This document shows positions 15,401-21,229 of a stretch of DNA of 23,797 bases, piece after piece. Position 1 is the first letter of the stretch. Each line of letters opens with the position of its first letter. The translations under genes were made by a program, and so were the position numbers. The stretch spans positions 1-23,797 of the IMG/VR virus record IMGVR_UViG_3300032342_000436. One strand, 5' to 3'. The notes beneath the pieces were generated by a model that saw only the letters and a list, made by a program, of their open reading frames with translations, was not told the DNA's origin and searched no databases. This DNA is from a virus.

Positions 15401-15939
15401 TGATTGCGATATACTTCAAAGTGTCCTTTAGGGTGTGAACGAACAGTATAATTACCTTTTTCATAAAGTATATTCTCTGTGATAGATTCTTCCTTCAACT
15501 GATCCTCTTTAGACGCATCCGGCACAGTCAACTTCACAGACACGGCTTTGCTACCATGTCTCTTCTCGATCTTCTTATGAGCCTCAGACTCGGATTTTGC
15601 AGTCACATATTGACCCTGGTGACTACCCCCCATGTGATAGAAGTAGGATTCTTCGTCTAATTTTCCAGGATGAATGTCCTTAATATGCTGATTTACGCGA
15701 GCGATTTCTTCCGGCGACAACGTGGGATTATTGAACTGAACATGGTGAGGAGACACGACATGGTTATAGCGAATAGGAGTGACTTTCGTACCATGCAGGA
15801 CATCGTGATTACCATGAAAGGAGTGCGGAACGACATACGTTTTTCCGTTAATCGTACCCGTATAATGTGCGTCCGTTTTCGTGGCGCGTTGAAACTTCGG
15901 GACAAATTCTTCGTTACGCATTTGCTTAAAAGACTTCAT
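12433..15939 (-). CDS. Giant modular protein with repeated prohead-protease-like sites
   Basis: The 1168-aa protein starts MKSFKQMRNEEF, a capsid-targeting-like peptide, and is a string of small basic modules. Recognisable parts are NYTVRSHPKGHFEVYRN (163-179), IAKKTLRMPDAMVGVMGGM (342-360), VYDVHLHGKKIDTL (457-470), two copies of MYATATARAK (558-567, 634-643), a zinc ribbon (C682, C685, C698, C701), and two related modules of the LSKATLGSYV type (716-772 and 781-828). Four linkers of the form [VA]EQ[LI]DE lie at 709-715, 774-780, 911-917 and 997-1003. T4 prohead protease cuts after [LI]-x-E, so I infer a polyprotein cut into internal head peptides. AAGGAG precedes the ATG. No catalytic domain is seen. 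The reading frame is intact throughout. Confidence 0.75.
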   Translation of the reverse strand: MKSFKQMRNEEFVPKFQRATKTDAHYTGTINGKTYVVPHSFHGNHDVLHGTKVTPIRYNHVVSPHHVQFNNPTLSPEEIARVNQHIKDIHPGKLDEESYFYHMGGSHQGQYVTAKSESEAHKKIEKRHGSKAVSVKLTVPDASKEDQLKEESITENILYEKGNYTVRSHPKGHFEVYRNQGTAAVKCATIGKGPGPHLGYERAKAEVDKRHQEEQLKETRQMTLHLGVKRTAAKEVPVTKVTEPEHTASYDELFNSRKAATLAFAKKHHITEKEDESKETAPVKRAEKDGKKEHHPDTNKSKWLKRLFPHSPENRQGFLPEKVEDAMLGEGKNVFDYHQTQIAKKTLRMPDAMVGVMGGMDKEESRRHLKKMGWSDQRIKQHENAQFVSEHVWNVTDHLGNKHEVEAKDRSEAMQKTVSVGSHSHPEGIPMHLWSKVRVEKKEKSLEESKMQNYPHVYDVHLHGKKIDTLRTATHLDPTEYKKMLVQAHDYHPEITVTKKPTLMSEAVKSVLMNEKSLLQEKTLTPAESEKKEDIVHGMKKSIKSFKSHYGERAKNVMYATATARAKELSESRKIVVHHVYDEQKRVAHSIHATAADAKETKKQLELGGAQKGRYTINKYLRKLEENYKYDNMMYATATARAKKLAESKYNYETAMTSRLPAHLTDDPKGEKELEQGHLQHCGKCGRVRVFTKGSMTCPVCGTKKVTEAVEQLDELSKATLGSYVRGAARNKDLLMVKSGNMRMVGNDKEAEKYQLKSFKRTKGIRRAVEKLEEVEQIDELSRHTLSNYIKKSANDIDYNVRHVGTGDVKTAMVSKKRTQGIKKAADKLSDKVGSFTKLEEERKPYDAYDFAVGAKLSHHVDDNTHFHMNKEHGVYHIKGFKQGKHFWDTARTHGEAMKKFSAHKKGVSEEVEQLDEISLGLAHKVHDARIERGDEYQRQAVSGPHHNQAQAKMKQEYAKADKVGGFITRKHNRLDAVGPEGRRGTAYAPTYKFHEEAEQLDEMTIGAGSHKVIKAFLNKQSASSKKLSTDGKTLHGNWLGGSGIAHHGDGKVHLNDLGGKTALQVHRAIKKHLTYDSHSDVPHYDTVLHEHSDVYKTVRRVLGEKVYLKEVTHKIVQKKNHNAVYASGFHSPEHAHKWLANYNPDMWMEKNVKAHDLEVIEDKGHNK
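12925..13815 (-). repeat. Four VEQLDE-type linker repeats
   Basis: A near-identical stretch encoding [VA]EQ[LI]DE[LIM][ST] occurs four times in frame, at about 13792-13815, 13594-13617, 13183-13206 and 12925-12948. On the plus strand all share most of TTCGTCGAGTTGTTCA. Spacing between them is 65, 137 and 86 residues, so the modules between are not equal. Conservation is at the linker, not in most of the modules, which points to selection on the linker peptide itself. Confidence 0.75.
13456..13806 (-). repeat. Tandem pair of related 50-60 residue modules
   Basis: Residues 712-773 and 778-828 of the giant protein are diverged copies. Each begins with LDELS or IDELS, continues TLGSYVRGAA or TLSNYIKKSA, and ends KRTKGIRRAVEKL or KRTQGIKKAADKL. 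This is an internal duplication with the putative cleavage linker at the front of each copy. Copies of the same module type are, as I recall, frequent in T4-like phages. Confidence 0.65.
13996..14274 (-). repeat. Duplicated MYATATARAK segment
   Basis: Two segments of 17 codons, at 14224-14274 and 13996-14046, encode NVMYATATARAKELSES and NMMYATATARAKKLAES. They are nearly identical in DNA too (shared CTCGCTGTTGCAG core on the plus strand). They lie 76 residues apart, indicating a recent local duplication or gene conversion within the giant gene. Confidence 0.75.
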
Positions 15940-15948
15940 GGGCTCTCC

Positions 15949-17712
15949 TTATTTGATATCTGACTTAAATTTCTTCAACGTTTTCTTAGGTCCGGCAGTC
16001 GCCTTTCCATTATTCGTCGTGTCCTGTGTTTCTGAAGGGCTGCCTCCGAGAATAGGCGCTCCACCTTCCATGCTATCCACGACTGGCTCACTCTCCGCAA
16101 GCAAGCGTGATCGGAAGAGTCGGAAGTCAATGGGACCATGAGGAAGCGAAGCATCTGTATCAAACAGTTGCTCAAAATCCTCATTGAGCTTCTTCTTTGC
16201 GGACTTCTTCTCGTCCTTCTTCTCAGGAAGCGGCTTCAGTGCTTTCTCTTTTTCAATCAACCGATCATGCACAGTCAAGTGACTGACACGACCAGCTTTT
16301 CCATAACGTCCCTTACCATAATACTGCAATCCAAGCTTCTGTGCGTCTTCCTTCGCTTGCGAATCGGCTGGTGGAGGAGCAACTTTTGCTTGTTGTTTCT
16401 TGTTCCCCACAGGGGCTTTTGCAATCTTGCTCAAGTGCTTATGAATCCAGATCGCGGCATTCTCCGATTTCGGAGGTGTCTGGGTGAACTTCTTCACCGT
16501 CTTGTGCAAGTCGTCTAATTCTGCTGTTTTCTGTCCTGCAACGTCAGGGTCCGCATTCTGTCTCAAGTCCTCATCATTATTGAATTCGTGATAGTGTTCT
16601 CCACCGAATTCCTTTGCGAGCTTCACGCGAGAATCCTGTGCTTTGCGCCACTTTTCTGCACGAAGCTTCTCAGGAATGACACGTCCACCCCTTTGTCCTC
16701 GTTCAACGTTACGATTGCGGCTCACATTGTCGGAAGCGTCCACGAATACCATCTTACTGTCGTAACCCAACGCTTCCAGCTTATCTTTGATCTTCTTAAT
16801 ATGTGCGTGATCTGCGGAAGTACTGTTAATAATCAATCCGTTACGTCCATGAATCGCTAAGCGTTGGCGTAAATCCTGAAGGGACTTTGCTTTCTGACGA
16901 TGTACATTGCGTCGTTCCTGTTCACTTTCCGGCATCTTCTTGTCAAGATGTTCTTTCGTCGTCAAGTGATCCAATGCTGTATCAGAGTTGATCTCCGTCA
17001 ATCCATGTCCGTCAAGAGCTTTCTTGAGGACAATATCCTTACCAGAACCTGGGGCTCCTGCAAGGAACACCGCTTTGAAAATTCCTGCATCATTGACGTG
17101 TTCTGTGAGCAATTCTTCTTCCTTAATTGGTTTTAATTTTTTGATTAAGGCGTCAATCTGTTTTCGTGTTTCTTTTTGAGCCGGAGAATTAGGGAACTGT
17201 CTTAACGCTTTATTCTCCAATTTAGACAATTCTAGTGTACGCCATGAACTTTTCCACGGCTGTCCTTTCAAAGAGTATTCTTTTTTTTGGAAAAGAGACT
17301 CTGCAAAAGTTTCCGCAACATTTTTTCTAAAGGAGTTGGGATATTCTTTCGTTGCCGCCAATGCTTCAAGTACATTAGCATGGATTATGATAGCGGGAAT
17401 TGTTGACTCTGCACTAAGATTCAGTAAAGCTAAGAATCTGTGCTGTCCATCTATGATGTAGTGATCCTGGGACACCAAAATCGGTTCGTCGAGAGCATCG
17501 CTTTGTGGTCCCATGAGGTTTCTGATTTTAGACTCGTTGAAGTCCCCCTGAGTAAGAGAGAGGGAGTCCACCGGAATCTCTGCATAAGTGGAATCAATGT
17601 TCTTCTTAAGCCTAAGCCAATGGAGAAAATCGGGGATATCAGAGGATGTGACTTGAGGTAGAGACGAGCGTTCGATGTTTAGCCCGTTTTGTGGTAAATA
17701 CAGTGAATTCAT
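15949..17712 (-). CDS. ParB-like domain fused to P-loop kinase
   Basis: The 587-aa protein has a ParB/sulfiredoxin-type N-terminal domain (about 44-115, with EIPVDSL, PILV, and the nucleotide-site motif IDGQHRF at 87-93). A P-loop kinase of zeta-toxin-like type follows, with Walker A GAPGSGKD at 219-226, GLIINSTSADHAHI at 292-305 and SRNRNVERGQRGGR at 331-344. The C-terminal part has a module LGLQYYGKGRYGKAGRVSH (460-478), then LNEDFEQLF and LLAESEP, both with [L]-x-E sequences like prohead cleavage sites. ParB-type domains can hydrolyse CTP or act as nucleases; the kinase would phosphorylate a small molecule or sugar. A homologous arrangement is, as I recall, found in some cyanophage-like viruses. 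AGAGG lies upstream of the ATG. Confidence 0.7.
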   Translation of the reverse strand: MNSLYLPQNGLNIERSSLPQVTSSDIPDFLHWLRLKKNIDSTYAEIPVDSLSLTQGDFNESKIRNLMGPQSDALDEPILVSQDHYIIDGQHRFLALLNLSAESTIPAIIIHANVLEALAATKEYPNSFRKNVAETFAESLFQKKEYSLKGQPWKSSWRTLELSKLENKALRQFPNSPAQKETRKQIDALIKKLKPIKEEELLTEHVNDAGIFKAVFLAGAPGSGKDIVLKKALDGHGLTEINSDTALDHLTTKEHLDKKMPESEQERRNVHRQKAKSLQDLRQRLAIHGRNGLIINSTSADHAHIKKIKDKLEALGYDSKMVFVDASDNVSRNRNVERGQRGGRVIPEKLRAEKWRKAQDSRVKLAKEFGGEHYHEFNNDEDLRQNADPDVAGQKTAELDDLHKTVKKFTQTPPKSENAAIWIHKHLSKIAKAPVGNKKQQAKVAPPPADSQAKEDAQKLGLQYYGKGRYGKAGRVSHLTVHDRLIEKEKALKPLPEKKDEKKSAKKKLNEDFEQLFDTDASLPHGPIDFRLFRSRLLAESEPVVDSMEGGAPILGGSPSETQDTTNNGKATAGPKKTLKKFKSDIK

Positions 17713-17757
17713 GAATGCTCAACCTCTACAGTTGGTTTTTGAATGTGCGTCTTAGAG

Positions 17758-17768
17758 TATTTATGTTA
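17758..17768 (-). promoter_or_regulatory. Late-promoter-like CATAAATA, copy 2
   Basis: The same TAACATAAATA as at 10857-10867 overlaps the stop codon of the methyltransferase gene upstream, in the 53-base gap before the ParB-kinase gene. The leader to the ATG at 17712 would be about 40 bases and contains AGAGG as ribosome binding site. This placement suits a T4-type late promoter that drives the virion genes at 17712 and leftward. Confidence 0.4.
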
Positions 17769-18512
17769 CAGCGGCTTTTGGCAACGGACCCAAATCCACT
17801 GGGGGTGTAAGTCATGACACGGTTCAGTGAAGATGTGATCGAATCCCACAAACCCATTATCTTCGATGTCCTTCTTGAGGTCTGCGACGTTCTCCACACG
17901 GACATCTGGGTTGTCGCTCGCATCAAATCCATGGAAGTAATCAACTGAATGAGTGTGTCCGGGTCCAAATCCCATCTGAAAACAGAAGAACCCCCCCGGC
18001 TTGAGGATTCTGAGAAATTCCTTATATAAGTCCAGTCGCCATTCTCGGCACGAAATGTGCTGCATACAAATGACGGAGAAGACAACATCATAAGTGTCAT
18101 CGGCGACCATAGGCAAGGAATGTCCGTCTGTCAGATACAAATTGGGCACAGGAATGCCTGCGCTCCCCAAGTTCAGGGGAACTTTTGAGAGAATCCCAGG
18201 TGAACGATCTGCCCCGTCGATACGGGCAAAGTAATTCTTGAACTTAATCATGTTGCGACCTGGTCCGCAACCATACTCAAGAGCGAGCTTATTCTGCATG
18301 ATGGGGGTGCCGCGGAATAAGAGTTCTTCGTTCTTGTCTGCGTTGTGAGCGTCGTACCATCCCACAACAGGCTCCCGATTCTCCAATGACCATCTTGCTG
18401 CCTCACGTTCCAGAAGGTTCTGGAAATGATCCCCCGTTTCGGGTACTACAGGAGTCGCACTCACACTCTGCGTTTCTGTGTTGTATACGAATAACGACAT
18501 CTTCTCGTCCAT
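17766..18512 (-). CDS. Class I SAM-dependent methyltransferase
   Basis: The 248-aa enzyme has the SAM-binding loop LEYGCGPGRN (78-87), an acidic second motif IDGADRS (98-104), DVVFSVICMQH for motif IV, and LKPGGFFCFQMG in the late strand. This is a Methyltransf_11-type fold acting on a small molecule or sugar. Its ribosome binding site (GGAGGGAC) lies in the last codons of the FkbM-type gene upstream. It is the last gene of the right-hand island in transcription order. The substrate is not visible from the sequence; a glycan is likely by context. Confidence 0.8.
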   Translation of the reverse strand: MDEKMSLFVYNTETQSVSATPVVPETGDHFQNLLEREAARWSLENREPVVGWYDAHNADKNEELLFRGTPIMQNKLALEYGCGPGRNMIKFKNYFARIDGADRSPGILSKVPLNLGSAGIPVPNLYLTDGHSLPMVADDTYDVVFSVICMQHISCREWRLDLYKEFLRILKPGGFFCFQMGFGPGHTHSVDYFHGFDASDNPDVRVENVADLKKDIEDNGFVGFDHIFTEPCHDLHPQWIWVRCQKPL

Positions 18513-18515
18513 AAT

Positions 18516-19127
18516 CTAGTCCCTCCAATACGCAATATCGATTTCGGAATTGTCCTCATGCACATAATCTACACGCTGCTTGAATCCCGCACCTGCTAGG
18601 AACGTGGACATTGACGCGAACGTGTTGTCCACATCAGTTATATAGACAGGCACTTGATACGTGACTTCGCAACGTCCAGACTTCACATTCTGAATCCAAT
18701 CTCCCAAGCTCTTGAGTGCGAGCAAGTCATTACCCTGGCAGTCCGTCCACAGAAAATCGATATGATCGATCCCGTACAGTTCCAACAACTTTGCGAAGTT
18801 GATCGTATGGACTACGATCTTTCCAGTCATGCCACGCTGATACTGCCAATGCTTTTTGAGAGCGGTCTGAAGCAAGTCGGGGTGCAGAGGATAGAGGCTA
18901 TTGATCCCTCGTTCGTGATCCATGATGTGAAACTCTTTGATCGCATCAGTCGTATCGACGGCAAACGGCCAGAGCGTCACGCGAGGATCATCTTTGAATC
19001 GCTGCACCAACTTCGCAAAGAGGAACGGGTCAGGTTCCGCTGCATATAGTTTATCGGGATTGTGCGCGCCCAAGAGTTTTGCTGTATCATCTCCATTGTT
19101 CGCTCCGATTTCTACCACAATTTTCAT
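18516..19127 (-). CDS. FkbM-family methyltransferase
   Basis: The 203-aa product begins directly at the SAM motif VVEIGANNGDDT (4-15), with AAEPDPFLF for the ribose-binding acidic residue, PFAVDTTD, and the family mark FLWTDCQGNDLLALKSL around 124-140. FkbM-type enzymes O-methylate sugars or polyketides. The start at 19127 has AGGAG. It overlaps none of its neighbours but shares the ribosome binding context with the next gene. Two different FkbM-type genes lie in the same island, which suggests that two positions are methylated or two substrates used. Confidence 0.8.
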   Translation of the reverse strand: MKIVVEIGANNGDDTAKLLGAHNPDKLYAAEPDPFLFAKLVQRFKDDPRVTLWPFAVDTTDAIKEFHIMDHERGINSLYPLHPDLLQTALKKHWQYQRGMTGKIVVHTINFAKLLELYGIDHIDFLWTDCQGNDLLALKSLGDWIQNVKSGRCEVTYQVPVYITDVDNTFASMSTFLAGAGFKQRVDYVHEDNSEIDIAYWRD

Positions 19128-19135
19128 AATATCTC

Positions 19136-19229
19136 CTAATCGTTCCGCGTTTGGTTGATTGCTTCAGCACACAGTCGAGTTAATTCCTCGGTGTCGTGCA
19201 GCAAGAAGAATCTCAGCGTTGAGGTCCAT
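19136..19229 (-). other. Gap of about 100 bases with two overlapping short frames
   Basis: Between the two FkbM genes, one frame opens with an ATG at 19229 that shares bases with the stop (TGATG) and runs 21 codons, beginning MDLNAEILLAARHR and stopping at 19164. A second frame without ATG covers 19136-19228 and reads LHDTEELTRLCAEAINQTRN near its end, which looks more like protein. A one-base shift would join them into a small protein of about 30 residues. I cannot tell a real gene, a broken one or programmed frameshift apart. Confidence 0.3.
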
Positions 19230-19771
19230 CACATTCCCGGTTTCCAAAAAGTGATATCAGGAGTATAGCTCTTGTTCACTGTATAATCCCATGTGAAAGT
19301 GAATCCATGATCCAACAACCATCCGGCTACGTTCGATTTCAAATCCTGGTAAATAGCAATTCGTCCTCGTTCGACATCCTTGAAACGCTCCGCTAAACTC
19401 TCAAGACAATTCTCTTCACAGAATGGAGCATCAATGCGGAGATAATCAATCTTCTCAATCCCATACAGGTTCATGAAGGTATCGAGCCGCATCGTCCACG
19501 TCAATCGAAAGCTTTCGGGTTTATCCGTTCGGAAGAAGGGATTCACAAGAGTACTTTGTCCATTGGGATATTTGAACAATGGTTCTTGATTATCCCCCAG
19601 GTCGACCGCAAACGGAAGCAGCGTGAGTCGAGGATATGATCGTGACTTTATCTGCAAGTCTCGAAACTTCTCAACATCAGGTTCAAACGCATAGACATTC
19701 GCCTCTGCATTCGCAAGAAAATGAAACGTCTCAATCCCTTCATGCGCCCCGACTTCAACAATCGTACTCAT
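19229..19771 (-). CDS. FkbM-like methyltransferase, divergent
   Basis: The 180-aa product starts with the SAM loop IVEVGAHEGIET (4-15), has VYAFEPDVEKF, LLPFAVDLGD, and the late block YGIEKIDYLRIDAPFCEENCLESL, so it is an FkbM-type fold. The D-C-Q-G-N or D-x-E-G stretch of typical members is replaced by DAPFCEEN, so activity or substrate may differ. The start overlaps the stop of the upstream methyltransferase as ATGA, and GAGGG is upstream. Probably methylates a sugar or an acid in the same pathway as its neighbours. Confidence 0.7.
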   Translation of the reverse strand: MSTIVEVGAHEGIETFHFLANAEANVYAFEPDVEKFRDLQIKSRSYPRLTLLPFAVDLGDNQEPLFKYPNGQSTLVNPFFRTDKPESFRLTWTMRLDTFMNLYGIEKIDYLRIDAPFCEENCLESLAERFKDVERGRIAIYQDLKSNVAGWLLDHGFTFTWDYTVNKSYTPDITFWKPGM

Positions 19772-20421
19772 GTGTCCCTCTTAATGATCCAATACCTCCG
19801 CTGTCCCTGTCGGAAATATCCACTGTTCTTTTCCTCCCAATCATAGTAATGGATGCCTCCATTAGGGGGAATATTCAATTCAGGTACATCATAGCGATTC
19901 CATGTTGCGCCCAACGATTCAACACAATTCTGGAAGTTGTTTGCCGACATCACTGTACCGATACGATTCACTGCATGATCGTATTGATCCATCTCATGTT
20001 TCTTCTGCTCATATGTAGGATCGATCAAATCAATGATTTCCGTTTCAAGACATAGTATGGGGGCTAACTTCAAACAACACGCTAAATCCTGCTTCCAGTT
20101 ATCGAGGTGATAGAGCAATCCCCAATGAACGATTAAATCAAAGGGCCCCGGCACGGTCCACTCCTTATCCTGATCCACTAGATAGGCTTCAAACCCATCC
20201 TCTTTCATGAAGTCCACGAAGAATTGTCGTCCATCTGTAAAGACAGCTTCAGCCCCTAATTTTGCAAGCAATCGTCCGTTGTTCCCATGCCCACAACCCA
20301 CGTCAAGGATTCGTTTCCCTGGAAACCAATCTGCTCCCAATACTTGCACAAGTACATTGACCCGTGCAGCGTTCCATTGATCGCAACTCTCATGTTGAAA
20401 ATAATCATGCTTCGTCGTCAT
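19768..20421 (-). CDS. Class I SAM-dependent methyltransferase
   Basis: About 217 aa, with RILDVGCGHGNNGRLLAKLG as SAM motif I, AVFTDGRQFF for the ribose contact, and DLIVHWGLLYHLDN for motif IV, a Methyltransf_23-like pattern. I choose the ATG at 20421, which has GGAG eight bases upstream, rather than the ATG at 20433. It begins directly after the glycosyltransferase stop at 20423 and its ribosome binding site lies in that gene. The C-terminal YYDWEEKNSGYFRQGQRRYW is unusual and could bind the acceptor. A glycan or glycolipid substrate is likely by context. Confidence 0.8.
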   Translation of the reverse strand: MTTKHDYFQHESCDQWNAARVNVLVQVLGADWFPGKRILDVGCGHGNNGRLLAKLGAEAVFTDGRQFFVDFMKEDGFEAYLVDQDKEWTVPGPFDLIVHWGLLYHLDNWKQDLACCLKLAPILCLETEIIDLIDPTYEQKKHEMDQYDHAVNRIGTVMSANNFQNCVESLGATWNRYDVPELNIPPNGGIHYYDWEEKNSGYFRQGQRRYWIIKRDT

Positions 20422-20422
20422 C

Positions 20423-21229
20423 TTAAACTCCATCGTATGCCGTGATATTGTATTTGGTTGTCGACCAAGGGTACCAATCTATCTCTGGAAAACTGGGGGT
20501 GTATGTCGCAACTTCTGGCCCATTGTTATTCAGCGCATGCCCCCACTTCTTCTGATAGTACGCTTGAGCACGAAGCAACGTCTTGTTTCTGTCGCGTCCA
20601 TCTTCTGGTTGAATCCGTTCCATGTGCCAGTGGACGTTTTCATAGTTCGGGTCACACGCTTTGCTGTTCAGTTCTGTGCGAATCGCCTTCTGAACCCCGA
20701 TGGAGTTATGCATAAATCCCCAGTCATGCGTATCTTCAATACTCATTCTCATCTTGTCGTATCCCGAATGAAAGACTCGCTTCATGAAATCGGCATCCCC
20801 GCAATAGGGAGAACAGAATCGCTCATCCCAATACCCCGACTTTCTTAACACATCCAACGTGATATAGTAGAACTGATCTCCCGCTGGACCCCAAATAAAA
20901 TCGTAGTGCTTGCGCCATTCTCTCAACCATGTCGCAAACTCAGGATGAATGTATGTATCATCTTGAATACAGGCTATGTTGTTAGAATGTTGCAAGGCTT
21001 TGAGAAACACACTATTCCAACTTCGCGCATTCCATAAGTTCGATTCGTCTGTGTTCAAACTATTGACAACAACTCGATCCACATAACTTTCTGACTCAAG
21101 GGAAAGAGATACGAGAGAATGGTTCGACATGACATTGGAACGAATGCCCTGTCGTCCTAATTCTGTCACTAGACGATTGAGTGCTACAGGACGATTGAAC
21201 GTCAGAATCCAGGTTGATAGATTATCCAT
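20423..21229 (-). CDS. Glycosyltransferase-like protein (GT-A type)
   Basis: The 268-aa product starts MDNLSTWILTFNRPVALNRL, typical of the first strand of a GT-A fold. It has the acidic CIQDDTYIHPEF (QDD in place of DxD, for metal and nucleotide-sugar) and a second acidic stretch PYCGDADFMKRV. Motif spacing resembles family 2-like or tailed-phage glycosyltransferases. The start is set at 21229; the longer frame up to 21466 lies inside the RuBisCO-like gene and has no sense. The ATG overlaps that gene's stop by eight bases (AATGGATAA). It would transfer the sugar made by the upstream genes to an acceptor. Confidence 0.75.
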   Translation of the reverse strand: MDNLSTWILTFNRPVALNRLVTELGRQGIRSNVMSNHSLVSLSLESESYVDRVVVNSLNTDESNLWNARSWNSVFLKALQHSNNIACIQDDTYIHPEFATWLREWRKHYDFIWGPAGDQFYYITLDVLRKSGYWDERFCSPYCGDADFMKRVFHSGYDKMRMSIEDTHDWGFMHNSIGVQKAIRTELNSKACDPNYENVHWHMERIQPEDGRDRNKTLLRAQAYYQKKWGHALNNNGPEVATYTPSFPEIDWYPWSTTKYNITAYDGV

